Source: Marinilactibacillus sp042660675
GTDB lineage: Bacteria > Bacillota > Bacilli > Lactobacillales > Carnobacteriaceae_A
Direction: 5' to 3'
Assembly (NCBI RefSeq): GCF_042660675.1
Contig: NZ_JBHSUL010000027.1
Span: 263,256-327,255, forward strand
DNA: 64,000 bases
How positions within the stretch are numbered: position 1 is the first letter of the stretch; each line of letters starts with the position of its first letter. Shown piece after piece: positions 9,074 through 17,472 of the stretch. The position numbers and the translations under genes are program-made. Under the pieces are notes generated by a model. The model was not told the DNA's origin. It searched no databases and saw only the letters and a list, made by a program, of their open reading frames with translations.

Positions 9074-10114
9074 TCAAAACGATGGTGCTACCATCGAAAG
9101 TCCTTTTGTCTCATCTATTCCTGTCATCAAATTAAAGTTCTGCACGGCTTGTCCTGCAGCGCCCTTTTGCATATTATCGATCACACTGACGATAATCAGT
9201 CGATTGGTCCTTGAATCCACCGTTAAGCCAATATGACACTGATTGGAGTGACTCACATGACTGATATCCGGTAACTTTCCTTCTTCAAGTACGGTTACAA
9301 AAGGTTCTTTCTCATAGAATGTTCTATAAGCGGTATAAATTTCTTCAGCAGTCACGCCTTCCTTGATATCCACATAGAGTGTGGATAAAATCCCCCGATT
9401 GACTGGAAGAAGATGTGGCACAAAAGAACATTGAATCTTTCCGCCACCCATAACTTGAATCGTTTCTTCGATTTCTGACGTATGTCTGTGACTGCCTACT
9501 TTATAAGCATTGAATCCCTCATTTTTAAAAGCAAAATGTGTTGCTTCAGATAAGGATTTCCCAGCTCCAGTTACACCTGACTTGGAATCAATAATCAAAC
9601 GGCTTGGATCAATTAATTGCTTGGCGATTGCTGGATAAAGGCCTAGTAAAATGCTTGTCGGATAACAACCAGGATTGGCAACCAGCTGAGTTTTTTTAAT
9701 GTCCTCACGGTTTAGCTCCGGCAAGCCATAAACGGCTGCTTCTCGTAACTCGGGATAGTCCACTGTAACGTCATACCAATCCTCGTAAGCAGTCAGATTC
9801 TTTAATCTGAAATCCGCTCCAATATCAATCACTTTTTTGCTTTTATCCAAACATTGTTTAACCAATGCTTCACTTTTTCCATGTGGTAAGCAAAGGAACA
9901 ACATGTCAGACTGTTCGATGACCGTTTCATTGTCTGAAAAAATTGAATCATAAACGCCTGTAAAAGCTGGAAAAATCGATGAAAGTGGCTCTCCTATATG
10001 ATTCATTGAAGATAGACCAGTCAGCTGCACGTTTGGATGAGTCAGTAAGATTCCGATTAGTTCCGCTCCAACAAAGCCGCTTGCTCCAATCACCCCAACT
10101 TTTACTTTTTTCAT
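9074..10114 (-). CDS. argC: N-acetyl-gamma-glutamyl-phosphate reductase
   Basis: 346 residues; NADPH-dependent reduction of N-acetylglutamyl phosphate. The N-terminal nucleotide-binding GASGFVGAEL and the active-site cysteine in NPGCYPTS are intact, and the histidine-bearing SHRHTSEIEE follows. The start codon overlaps the argG stop by 4 nt (ATGA), with AGAAGGT 8 nt upstream, so the two are translationally coupled. Confidence 0.96.
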   Translation of the reverse strand: MKKVKVGVIGASGFVGAELIGILLTHPNVQLTGLSSMNHIGEPLSSIFPAFTGVYDSIFSDNETVIEQSDMLFLCLPHGKSEALVKQCLDKSKKVIDIGADFRLKNLTAYEDWYDVTVDYPELREAAVYGLPELNREDIKKTQLVANPGCYPTSILLGLYPAIAKQLIDPSRLIIDSKSGVTGAGKSLSEATHFAFKNEGFNAYKVGSHRHTSEIEETIQVMGGGKIQCSFVPHLLPVNRGILSTLYVDIKEGVTAEEIYTAYRTFYEKEPFVTVLEEGKLPDISHVSHSNQCHIGLTVDSRTNRLIIVSVIDNMQKGAAGQAVQNFNLMTGIDETKGLSMVAPSF

Positions 10115-11382
10115 ACTTTAAGACCTTCTTGTTTTGTAGTGAATTGATTTTGTGCTTCTTTTGCAAATTGTGTTTTCTGTTTCATTTCAGCTTGGATCAC
10201 ACTGGATAAGCCGTAAAGATTTATGAAACCAGCTGCATCTTCTTGGTTGTATACATCATCTTCATCAAAGGTCGCAAAAGCTTCTGAGTAAAGACTGAAT
10301 GGTGATTCCACACTTGAAATGACCATATTCCCTTTATACAATTTCAATTGAACAGTGCCTGTAACGGTCTGTTGTGTTTCATCAATAAAAGCATCCATCG
10401 CTTGTTTTAAAGGTGTGAAAAACTGTCCATTGTAAATCAGGTTCGCATATTTTTGAGCGAGATCTTGCTTGTACTGTAAGGTTTCTTTGTCTAGCGTAAT
10501 CATCTCTAGTTGTTCATGGGCAAAGTAAAGGAGTGTGCCACCTGGTGTTTCATATACCCCACGGCTCTTCATCCCAACAAGACGATTCTCAATCATATCG
10601 AGTATCCCAATCGCATTGACGCCTCCTACTTTGTTTAATTGTTTGATTAACTGAACGCCGTCTGTTTCTTTTCCATCTATCGCTACTGGAATGCCTTGTT
10701 CAAATGTGATACTGACATAAGTTGCTTTGTCTGGTGCCTGTTCTGGTGTAACGCTCATTTCTAGAATCGCATCGTATTTTGGCTCATTCATTGGATCTTC
10801 AAGATCTAATCCTTCGTGAGACAAGTGCCAAAGGTTTTTATCTTTGGAATAATTGGTTTCACGAGAAATTTTCAAAGGAATTTCATTTTTCTCTGCATAT
10901 TCAATTGCTTCTTCACGAGAAGTGATGTCCCAAGTTCTCCACGGGGCGATAATTTCGATTTCCGGCGCGAGTGCCTTGATCCCCATTTCAAAACGAACTT
11001 GGTCATTGCCTTTTCCAGTACAACCATGACAGATCGCATCTGCTCCTTCTTGTTTGGCAATATCCACTAATGCTTTTGCAATAACGGGACGAGCCGTTGC
11101 TGTTCCGAGAAGGTATTTGTTTTCGTAAACCGCTCCTGCTTTCAGTGTAGGAAAGATGGAATCATAAACAAACGCTTCTTCAATTTCTGCTAGATAGAAC
11201 TTTGAAGCGCCCGTTTTCAAAGCCTTTTCTTCTAATCCTTCTAGTTCATCTTCTTGTCCAACATTAGCGGTAACGGCTATAATTTCACAGTTATACTGCT
11301 CTTTTAACCAGTGTATGATGACCGAAGTATCGAGCCCTCCCGAATAAGCTAATACGATTTTGTTGTATGTTTTTTCTGTCAT
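10111..11382 (-). CDS. argG: Argininosuccinate synthase
   Basis: 423 residues; joins citrulline and aspartate with ATP. The ATP pyrophosphatase motif AYSGGLDTS opens the protein. First gene of the seven-gene operon, directly behind an arginine T-box. The start at 11382 is placed by AGAGGAG 8 nt upstream; an in-frame codon at 11403 would include the ribosome site within the coding region. The operon order (G-C-J-B-D-F-H) puts the late-step gene argG first, so every gene from precursor to arginine answers to one tRNA-sensing leader. Confidence 0.96.
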   Translation of the reverse strand: MTEKTYNKIVLAYSGGLDTSVIIHWLKEQYNCEIIAVTANVGQEDELEGLEEKALKTGASKFYLAEIEEAFVYDSIFPTLKAGAVYENKYLLGTATARPVIAKALVDIAKQEGADAICHGCTGKGNDQVRFEMGIKALAPEIEIIAPWRTWDITSREEAIEYAEKNEIPLKISRETNYSKDKNLWHLSHEGLDLEDPMNEPKYDAILEMSVTPEQAPDKATYVSITFEQGIPVAIDGKETDGVQLIKQLNKVGGVNAIGILDMIENRLVGMKSRGVYETPGGTLLYFAHEQLEMITLDKETLQYKQDLAQKYANLIYNGQFFTPLKQAMDAFIDETQQTVTGTVQLKLYKGNMVISSVESPFSLYSEAFATFDEDDVYNQEDAAGFINLYGLSSVIQAEMKQKTQFAKEAQNQFTTKQEGLKV

Positions 11383-11420
11383 GATGTCTGCTCCTCTTCT
11401 CATTTTAGTCTTTGGGTATA

Positions 11421-11705
11421 AAAAAAATCGCCTCTGTTTTTACACAGAGACGATTGTTCATCGCGGTACCACTCTACTTGCAGACCACTATTATTAACTA
11501 TTTTCGGGTGTCTGCCACCTCAGTGCGCTAACGCTGCAAAGCGGCTATCTCTCCTGAATTCTTTAACAAAAAATCAGTTGAAACAGCATCTTCCAAGTGC
11601 GGTTCAGTGAAAACTTCATGCCGACCTTCCACTCTGTGTCGACTCGCTGACTGCTTTAAGCATTTATGAAATCATTCACTTACTCTCTTGTTCATTGATG
11701 TTATG
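11421..11705 (-). promoter_or_regulatory. T-box riboswitch, arginine-specific
   Basis: A leader of about 285 nt ahead of argG. The canonical T-box sequence reads AGAGTGGTACCGCG (11462-11475) and is followed at once by a strong intrinsic terminator (arms 11426-11437 and 11444-11455, then eight U). Stem I contains GAAC-CGC-ACTT, in which CGC (11599-11601) occupies the specifier position and codes for arginine. Uncharged tRNA-Arg should pair with CGC and with the T-box bulge, favour the antiterminator, and switch on argGCJBDFH. The T-box and terminator are seen directly; the codon assignment rests on its context. Confidence 0.92.
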
Positions 11706-11709
11706 ACGT

Positions 11710-11738
11710 AGTCTACAATAGCTAAAAATAGAAGTCAA
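11710..11738 (-). promoter_or_regulatory. Promoter of the arg operon
   Basis: TTGACT (11733-11738), a 17-bp spacer and TAGACT (11710-11715) place the transcript start near 11703, just before the T-box stem I. The DNA from 11739 to 11856 is very AT-rich and shows nothing else. Confidence 0.65.
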
Positions 11739-11856
11739 CACTTTTATACTTATTTTTGCATATTTTAATACATATTATTAATTAAATTCGTTAAATATAA
11801 ATTTTTATACAAATTTATAATTCATATACACTTAAATGATTCTAGAAATATTACAT

Positions 11857-11898
11857 AAAAAAAGACGAGAAAAAGCTACAAAGTAGCTTTCTCTCGCT
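11857..11898 (-). terminator. Terminator of the 2-hydroxyacid dehydrogenase gene
   Basis: A long stem (GCGAGAGAAAGCTA paired with TAGCTTTTTCTCGTC) followed by a U run in the minus direction, about 30 nt past the stop codon. Confidence 0.85.
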
Positions 11899-11928
11899 TT
11901 TCAATCAAATCATTATATAACTCTGAGA

Positions 11929-12879
11929 TTAATATCCTTTTGAATAATCAACCACATTGACTGGTAATGATTCACCATCTACAAATGCCTTAAGATTTTT
12001 TTCAAAAATAGGGAAAAGGTGACGGTCATAATTCTCTAAATGACCTGAAATATGTGGCGTAATTAATACGTCATCTCTTTTCCACAAAGGATGATCTTCT
12101 GGAAGTGGCTCTTCGTGTAGTACATCTAATCCTGCATAAGCCAGTTTTCCATTTTCTAGTGCATCAATTAGATCGTCCGTGACAACGGATCCACCCCTAC
12201 CAACATTGATGAAAATTGACTGTTCTTTCATCTCGCTGAATCGTTTTTTATCGAAAAAGTCTTCGGTTTCATCTGTAAGAGGTAAGATATTGACCACAAC
12301 GTCCGCCTGACCGATCGCTTTTGAAAGATCGTCTTGCGTATGTTGTTCGTCCATATGCTCTGCATGATCGCCACTTCGGTTAATTCCGATTGTTTTCATA
12401 TCAAAAGCTTTCGCTAGTTTTCCAATTTGCTTACCTATTTCTCCTGTTCCAACGATCATAATCGTTTTTTCTTCAAGTTCAATCAAAGTCTCCAGTTCAG
12501 ACCATTCAGCGTTAAGCTGCGCTTTTAAAGAGTGGCCAATTCCTCTAGTATAATTCAAAATCATGGCCATAGTGGATTCTGCAATACCTTTTGCATGAAT
12601 TCCACTTGAATTGGTTAAGACAATCTCTTGTTTCTCGAGTTCTTCAAGGTCCAGATAATCTATTCCTGCAGAGGCTGTTTGAATCCATTTGATCTGATTT
12701 TTATCGTTATTAAGTAGTGTTGTTCCTTGATCTTTTTTCCAACTATACAGAATTTCAATATCTTCAATGGCATCCGCTTCTTCTATTGAACGAACAACCT
12801 TATGATCTGGTGCTATTTCTTCCACCCGTTTTTGATGTTCTGGCTGAAGCTCTCTTAATGCTAAAATATATTTTGACAT
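11929..12879 (-). CDS. D-isomer-specific 2-hydroxyacid dehydrogenase
   Basis: 316 residues, a NAD(P)-dependent dehydrogenase of the D-2-hydroxyacid family. The nucleotide-binding signature VGTGEIGKQIGK and the three catalytic residues of the family are visible: Arg in NVGRGGSVV, Glu in LHEEPLPEDH and His in ITPHISGH. The substrate cannot be read from sequence. It is closer in layout to the short phosphoglycerate-dehydrogenase-like or glyoxylate/hydroxypyruvate-reductase-like members than to fermentative D-LDH. AAAGGAG lies 11 nt before the ATG at 12879; the in-frame GTG at 12891 overlaps the ribosome site. Single-gene unit. Confidence 0.9.
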   Translation of the reverse strand: MSKYILALRELQPEHQKRVEEIAPDHKVVRSIEEADAIEDIEILYSWKKDQGTTLLNNDKNQIKWIQTASAGIDYLDLEELEKQEIVLTNSSGIHAKGIAESTMAMILNYTRGIGHSLKAQLNAEWSELETLIELEEKTIMIVGTGEIGKQIGKLAKAFDMKTIGINRSGDHAEHMDEQHTQDDLSKAIGQADVVVNILPLTDETEDFFDKKRFSEMKEQSIFINVGRGGSVVTDDLIDALENGKLAYAGLDVLHEEPLPEDHPLWKRDDVLITPHISGHLENYDRHLFPIFEKNLKAFVDGESLPVNVVDYSKGY

Positions 12880-12954
12880 AGATTCTTCCACTCCTTTTTT
12901 CTATTATGACATAGGGAGCTTCAAATTTCTATTATCCGCTTCTTAAGAAAATAC

Positions 12955-12996
12955 GATAAAAAAAAGACATTGACCTTTTAGAGCGTCAATGTCTTT
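12955..12996 (-). terminator. Terminator of the lipoprotein gene
   Basis: A perfect 12-bp stem AAAGACATTGAC/GTCAATGTCTTT (12963-12974 and 12985-12996) with eight U in the minus direction. Confidence 0.88.
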
Positions 12997-13020
12997 AAGA
13001 GACCAATTTTAATTTAGAGT

Positions 13021-13845
13021 TTAAATACCTTTATTTACATTTTCGTAGTTTCCAGAAACAGAATTCAGTTTTTCAATGGAGTCATTTTCAAGGTTATAAC
13101 GGTACATCCCAATCATGTTCGACCATTCTACGCCGTCTTGTTCCATTGACTCTCTTGCTTCAATTGTTACCCACTGATCATCTGTTTTATTCACAAAGTA
13201 AGAGTAGGTTTCATTCGATAATCCTAGTCTTCCAATTAGTTGATTAAATGCATAATCTTCCGCTTCTTCGTCAGTAGCAAATTTATTTTCTGGTTCAGCT
13301 TCTGTTTCTGTCGTTTCTTCTGAGTCTGTTTCTGAATTCGAACTTGTTTCTTCTGCTTTCTTATCCTGAGCAGATAACCAGCTTCCCAATTCTTCATCTG
13401 TTGCAGCTTCGATAGACTGACCTGTTTCAGCTAAGTATTTTTCTGCAAGCACGGAAGAACTACGCTCTGTCTGATACTCAGTTTTGTCAGAAGAGGTTCC
13501 CGCTACTTGTCTTGCTTGTTCCGCTTGAGCGAGCGTGACTTTTTCTAAAAGTCCTTCAGCTTCAACCTTAATTGCTTGATATTCTGTTAAATCTTCTTTA
13601 AGTAAAACAGATAACGTTCCAGCTGATTCATCCAGCTGCTCATTATCAAATTGTGCTTGCGCCTGATCTAATTCAGCTTGATACGCGACTGCTAGATCAT
13701 CCGTTTCATCTACTAATTCTGTTGTTTCAGTAGTCGTTTCTTGTTCTGTTTCAGGTGCCACTACGGCTTCATCATTATCGTTACTACATGCAGCTAGCGC
13801 AGCCCCAACAGTTAAAAGTGTGATTAGTTTCGTCCAGTTTTTCAT
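13021..13845 (-). CDS. Predicted secreted lipoprotein, function unknown
   Basis: 274 residues. The N-terminus has a charged region, a hydrophobic stretch (LITLLTVGAALAA) and a lipobox LAAC with the lipidated cysteine around residue 20, so it should be exported and anchored to the outer face of the membrane. Next come an acidic, Thr/Glu-rich linker, a Gln/Ala/Glu-rich helical region, and a second low-complexity acidic spacer. A compact C-terminal part follows (YAFNQLIGRLGLSNETYSYF onward) that looks like a folded domain. I do not recognise that domain. GGAGGT is 7 nt before the ATG. Its own terminator makes it a single-gene unit. Confidence 0.8.
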   Translation of the reverse strand: MKNWTKLITLLTVGAALAACSNDNDEAVVAPETEQETTTETTELVDETDDLAVAYQAELDQAQAQFDNEQLDESAGTLSVLLKEDLTEYQAIKVEAEGLLEKVTLAQAEQARQVAGTSSDKTEYQTERSSSVLAEKYLAETGQSIEAATDEELGSWLSAQDKKAEETSSNSETDSEETTETEAEPENKFATDEEAEDYAFNQLIGRLGLSNETYSYFVNKTDDQWVTIEARESMEQDGVEWSNMIGMYRYNLENDSIEKLNSVSGNYENVNKGI

Positions 13846-13908
13846 AAAGACTACCTCCTTCATTTGACTATAGTATACTGTATCTTTTTTAAGAATACTA
13901 TAATTGTC

Positions 13909-14784
13909 TTAAATCTCGTGGTACTCAGAATAAATATCCCTTTTAGGCTGTCCTCTTAAAATAGACACTTCTTTTATTGCCTGCTTGCTATTTAACCCAT
14001 CTAATTCCATTAATTTTTCGACATGTTCTTTTACAGACCAATTCTGCCATTCCACTATTTCTTGGTCTAAAATCGGATCAGCATTCCCCTCAAGAATCAC
14101 ACAGAACTCTCCTCGAATTTGTTCTGCTTGTGCCCAGTCAGACACTTCAGAAACCGTTCCTCTAATAAATTCTTCATATCTTTTCGTTAACTCTCTAGCT
14201 AGAACAATCTTTCGATCTGAACCCATGACTTTTTCAATTTGTTCCAGTAACGCTTTTAATCGATGTGGCGATTCATAAAAAATGATGGTCTCTTGGCGCT
14301 TATTTAGTGTTTCCAACTCAGTATGCAAATCTTTTTTCTTCCGCGGTAAAAACCCATGAAAGTAAAACGGTTGGGGTAAAATGCCAGAAGCAATGAGTGC
14401 TGGCAGTGCAGCATTTGCTCCCGGTAATGGGACGACTGCAATCCCCACTTCAATAGCTGCCTTGACCAAGTCAACACCTGGATCGCTGATAGAAGGCATA
14501 CCCGCATCGCTCACCTGAGCAATCGTTTCTCCAGCAATCATTCTTTCAACCAGTTTTGGTGTACGCTCCTGTGAATTGTGTTCGTGAAAACTAATCTGAC
14601 TTGTCTGAATTTCAAAATGATTCAATAATTTCTGTGTATTTCTTGTATCTTCAGCAGCAATTAGATCTGCTTCTTTTAGCATTCTGATGGCTCTAAACGT
14701 CATATCTTCTAAGTTACCAATCGGTGTCGGTACTAGATATAGCATACCTGTTTCTGTTTTCTCATAACTCTTTTGCGTCTGCAT
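13909..14784 (-). CDS. rsmI: 16S rRNA (cytidine-1402 2'-O)-methyltransferase
   Basis: 291 residues of the tetrapyrrole-methylase fold, using S-adenosylmethionine. Motifs include LYLVPTPIGNLEDMTFRA near the N-terminus, AAEDTRNT, the glycine-rich VSDAGMPSISDPG and PGANAALPALIASG. The start at 14784 is preferred because AGAGG precedes it by 9 nt, while an ATG at 14793 abuts that site. It overlaps the upstream gene. The three-gene order trmN6, yazA, rsmI is the same as yabB-yazA-yabC in Bacillus subtilis. Confidence 0.94.
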   Translation of the reverse strand: MQTQKSYEKTETGMLYLVPTPIGNLEDMTFRAIRMLKEADLIAAEDTRNTQKLLNHFEIQTSQISFHEHNSQERTPKLVERMIAGETIAQVSDAGMPSISDPGVDLVKAAIEVGIAVVPLPGANAALPALIASGILPQPFYFHGFLPRKKKDLHTELETLNKRQETIIFYESPHRLKALLEQIEKVMGSDRKIVLARELTKRYEEFIRGTVSEVSDWAQAEQIRGEFCVILEGNADPILDQEIVEWQNWSVKEHVEKLMELDGLNSKQAIKEVSILRGQPKRDIYSEYHEI

Positions 14785-15115
14785 CAACTGCATCCTCTCT
14801 TCTTACAATCTTACATCGGTCTTGTTGACTAAACGGCAAACTCACTCCGTTCTGTTTTAAATACCGTTCTTTGCTGATCCTTGTTCGTTTTTTAAAGGCT
14901 GCTTCGGCTTTTGTCGCTGCACTTCTTGTTGGATGAATCTCAGCATAAATCATTTTAAGAGGGCGTCTGTAGGCTGGTTTTGTATATTTCGCACCCGTAC
15001 CAGAATTATGTTCATCCAGTCTTCGTTCTAAATCTGTAGTATACCCACCATAAAATGAACCGTCTTTGCAATGTAGTACATAAAAATAGCTATTCTTCAC
15101 TTCTTTCGGCTCCAT
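14762..15115 (-). CDS. yazA: GIY-YIG domain protein, YazA/UPF0213 type
   Basis: 117 residues consisting almost entirely of a GIY-YIG nuclease-like domain. FYVLHCKDGSFYGGYT carries the paired Tyr-Val-Leu and Tyr-Gly-Gly-Tyr form of the motif, followed by the LERRLDEHNSG arginine segment and the K-AxAxK helix region. Function in cells is not established; nuclease activity would be by family analogy only. The C-terminal 30 residues, after the conserved domain, are poorly conserved in kind (acidic and basic mix). It overlaps genes on both sides, so it is co-translated with trmN6 and rsmI. Confidence 0.9.
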   Translation of the reverse strand: MEPKEVKNSYFYVLHCKDGSFYGGYTTDLERRLDEHNSGTGAKYTKPAYRRPLKMIYAEIHPTRSAATKAEAAFKKRTRISKERYLKQNGVSLPFSQQDRCKIVRREDAVDADAKEL

Positions 15116-15854
15116 AAATCATCCTTCTCACTTCAGGTAAATATTGGTCATTTTGATCAAACACAAATAAAGGCGGGAGCACAGTGAAGCCTGTTTCTTT
15201 TCCATTTTTAATGCCTTCAATCAATATCATGTTTGCTTCTTTATGTTCTTTAGGATAGACAAATCGCACTCTTTTAGGTGCAAGATTAACGGCACGCATA
15301 GCGTCTAGAATTTCTAGAAACCGATCCGGTCTGTGTACAAAATAAGCTTTTCCTTTTGTCTTAAGTAAAAATGCCGTTGCTTTCATCATTTCACCTAAAG
15401 ACAAGTGAATCTCATGTCTGGCAATCGCAAGGTTTGTGTTTGGATTCTGAAGGCTTTCTTCTGTCACTTTAAAATAAGGCGGGTTACACGTCACGACATC
15501 CACTGAATCATGTCGAATCAGTTCTCTGACTTCTTTAACATCCGCATGTTTCATCATTACTTGTTCCTGTAATTGATTCAATTCAATACTTCTATTTGCC
15601 ATATCCACAAGTCTTTCTTGAATTTCAACCCCAGTCACCGGACTAGCCGTCTTTTGACTAAGCATGAGTGCAACTGCACCGTTTCCAGAACAGAGATCAA
15701 CAATTTTAGCACGATTATGCTTGGGTACTTGAGCAAATTCTCCTAATAATACGGCATCTAGTGAAAAAGAGAAGACTGAAGGGCTTTGTATAATTTCTAT
15801 ATCGTATTGCATCAACTGATCAATACGTTCGTCATCTTTAAGTAAGTCTTTCAA
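15090..15854 (-). CDS. trmN6: tRNA1(Val) (adenine-37 N6)-methyltransferase-like protein
   Basis: 254 residues, Rossmann-fold SAM methyltransferase. The early motif SPSVFSFSLDAVLLGEF, the SAM-binding VDLCSGNGAVALML and the catalytic NPPY (VTCNPPYFK) are typical of the YabB/TrmN6 group, which modifies adenine. The start is probably a TTG at 15854 with AAGGAAG 8 nt upstream, giving MKDLLKDDERIDQL. The frame stays open to a TTG at 15896, but that codon overlaps a TATACT promoter-like box. First gene of the trmN6-yazA-rsmI operon. Confidence 0.88.
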   Translation of the reverse strand: MKDLLKDDERIDQLMQYDIEIIQSPSVFSFSLDAVLLGEFAQVPKHNRAKIVDLCSGNGAVALMLSQKTASPVTGVEIQERLVDMANRSIELNQLQEQVMMKHADVKEVRELIRHDSVDVVTCNPPYFKVTEESLQNPNTNLAIARHEIHLSLGEMMKATAFLLKTKGKAYFVHRPDRFLEILDAMRAVNLAPKRVRFVYPKEHKEANMILIEGIKNGKETGFTVLPPLFVFDQNDQYLPEVRRMIYGAERSEE

Positions 15855-15923
15855 TAGCTTAGCTTCCTTATCTATCAGTTTCTTATAGTATACCAAAATT
15901 TTCTAGTGAACATTACCCCGAAC

Positions 15924-15963
15924 AAGTAAAAAGCTACACCCACTAAGGCGCAGCTTTTTACTT
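15924..15963 (-). terminator. Terminator of the SDR gene
   Basis: AAGTAAAAAGCTGCGCC pairs with GGGTGTAGCTTTTTACTT, an almost continuous stem rich in A/U ends that could stop transcription from both strands. It separates the SDR gene from trmN6. Confidence 0.8.
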
Positions 15964-16008
15964 CTCATCAATAAAATGATCAAACACTTTCTACACATTA
16001 TTTATTTC

Positions 16009-16767
16009 TTAATTCATTGTTAATCCGCTGTCTACAACAATATTCTGTCCCGTGACACCTCTGGAAGCCTCAGACCCTAGGAAAACAACGACTTCCGCTA
16101 CATCTGCTGGTTCTGTCACGCGATTTAGTGCAGAACTTGCTGCAATCAAATCAAAGACTTCTGGCGTAGTAACTGCACTAGCATCTGTTCGTTCTAACAA
16201 GCCACCAGACACCATATTAACTGTGATTTGATCTTTTCCGAGTTCTTTCGCCATATTCCTAGTAAATCCTACGAGTGCCGCTTTGGCCGTTGTGTATTGG
16301 TGATAGGGGACTACGGGATTTTGAAATAAGTTTGTACCTATGTTGATTATCCGACCGTATTGCTGTTTTTTCATTTCAGGAAGGACAGCTTGAATCGTGT
16401 TTAAGGCAGACTGGACTGTTCCTTGAAGCTGTTCATTATAATTCTCCCAAGTCAATTCTTCCACTGTTCCTTGGGTGACTGGATTAAATTCAAAATTGAT
16501 TAAAGCATTGTTGATGACGATATCAATTGTTCCAAAATGTTCTGTGGCTTTTTTTACCATAGCTTCTACTTGCTGTTCATCTCTAACATCTGCCTGAATG
16601 GCGATTGCGTTGTCTTTTCCAATTTCCTCAATAACTTTAAGCGCCTTTTCTTTGTTTTTAAAGTAATTGACTACTACTTTATATCCTTTTTCACCAAACT
16701 GTTTCGCAATCATAGCTCCTAGTCCTCGACTTGATCCTGTAACTAAAACGGTTTTCTGTTCACTCAT
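16009..16767 (-). CDS. Short-chain dehydrogenase/reductase (FabG-like)
   Basis: 252 residues, classical SDR. Cofactor motif TGSSRGLGAMI, NNALINF in place of the usual NNAG, and the catalytic pair YHQYTTAKAAL (Tyr and Lys four apart) are visible. The C-terminus ends in the common VTGQNIVVDSGLTMN. By sequence it resembles 3-oxoacyl-ACP reductase relatives, but the TPP riboswitch in front points to thiamine metabolism or a thiamine-linked need rather than fatty-acid synthesis. AGAGGGCAAGGA precedes the ATG at 16767; the longer open frame to 16851 runs back through the terminator hairpin and is not coding. Confidence 0.9.
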   Translation of the reverse strand: MSEQKTVLVTGSSRGLGAMIAKQFGEKGYKVVVNYFKNKEKALKVIEEIGKDNAIAIQADVRDEQQVEAMVKKATEHFGTIDIVINNALINFEFNPVTQGTVEELTWENYNEQLQGTVQSALNTIQAVLPEMKKQQYGRIINIGTNLFQNPVVPYHQYTTAKAALVGFTRNMAKELGKDQITVNMVSGGLLERTDASAVTTPEVFDLIAASSALNRVTEPADVAEVVVFLGSEASRGVTGQNIVVDSGLTMN

Positions 16768-16802
16768 TCCTTGCCCTCTTTTCGCTTTTTTGAATAAACA
16801 AA

Positions 16803-16843
16803 AAACACCCCTTCTCTGTCTTAAGCAGACAGAAAAAGGGTGT
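16803..16843 (-). terminator. Expression-platform terminator of the TPP riboswitch
   Basis: ACACCCTTTTTCTGTC pairs with GACAGAGAAGGGGTGT and is followed by six U. It lies between the TPP aptamer and the SDR start, so ligand binding should favour termination. Confidence 0.85.
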
Positions 16844-16899
16844 GGGTTCATTTACAATCTTAATAAAGCCTTCTCAAAAGAGAGTGCTAGAGTCAAATC

Positions 16900-17003
16900 A
16901 TCATTCCACTTTTCCTACGCTGGCTTTATCCAGATCAGGTCCTAAGGGTCAGGTTTCTACCTATCTCAGCCTCAGCTTTTCAACAAGAAGCTCCCCTAGT
17001 GGT
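16900..17003 (-). promoter_or_regulatory. TPP (thiamine pyrophosphate) riboswitch
   Basis: All conserved blocks of the THI element appear in order on the minus strand: CTAGGGGAGC, then CTGAGGCTGAGATAGG, GACCCTTAGGACCTGATCTGG, and GCCAGCGTAGGAAAAGTGG closing the aptamer. The CUGAGA and ACCUGAUCUGG cores bind the pyrimidine and pyrophosphate ends of TPP. About 60 nt later an intrinsic terminator precedes the SDR gene, so the switch should act on transcription, off when TPP is abundant. Confidence 0.95.
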
Positions 17004-17123
17004 CTATTGTGTATTCAATTACATAAATCATATCATATGCTTTTAAAATAATATACTGTATTATAAAAAATTGCTCATCCCGATGCGCATCTAAAGTACC
17101 TGGATTAAATTGCCTTAGAATTG

Positions 17124-17344
17124 ACAAAAGCCCCTCCCAATTAAGGGAGCGGCTCTCTGATTAAAAATAAATGACTTATACAGTTAATTCGTGCTAAATT
17201 ACTATTCAAATTATATGACTGAGTTTCTCATTTAAACAACACAGTCCCTACCTCTACTGTGTCCTTACAACTCTATAGTTGCGCCAGATCGATTAAACTT
17301 CGTTAAAACGATTTTATATAATACTTCATATTTATTCTTAATGT
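17124..17344 (-). ncRNA. Candidate small RNA of about 220 nt
   Basis: This stretch between the adhesin terminator and the TPP riboswitch has its own promoter and ends in a GC-rich hairpin, GCTCCC-TTAATT-GGGAG, followed by GGGGCTTTTGTC. Internal hairpins are CAAC-TATAGA-GTTG and ACACAGT/ACTGTGT, the latter with a loop AGAGGTAGGG that resembles a ribosome-binding sequence. No ORF of note is inside. I could not match it to 6S RNA, tmRNA or a known riboswitch by eye. Beyond it (17004-17123) there is only AT-rich DNA upstream of the TPP aptamer. Confidence 0.45.
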
Positions 17345-17350
17345 AGTTAC

Positions 17351-17378
17351 ATTATACCATACATTTAAAAATAATCAA
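17351..17378 (-). promoter_or_regulatory. Promoter of the candidate small RNA
   Basis: TTGATT (17373-17378), a 16-bp spacer and a perfect TATAAT (17351-17356) on the minus strand. The expected start is near 17344, well after the adhesin terminator, and no protein gene follows within 500 nt. Confidence 0.6.
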
Positions 17379-17472
17379 TTCGGACGGTTCGGGACGAATA
17401 ATAAAAAAGGTTTATCTTAAAGGTTATTTCATCCAAAACTATTCTTATATTAAAATTAAGAATTTGTCACAG

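Noticed and set aside
15855..15896. Extended N-terminus of TrmN6 starting at TTG 15896
   Set aside because: The extra segment overlaps a promoter-like TATACT and lacks a ribosome site; the TTG at 15854 has AAGGAAG at good spacing and matches relatives.
17124..17344. 6S RNA as the identity of the candidate small RNA
   Set aside because: The 5' and 3' ends do not pair into the long rod with a central bubble that 6S requires.
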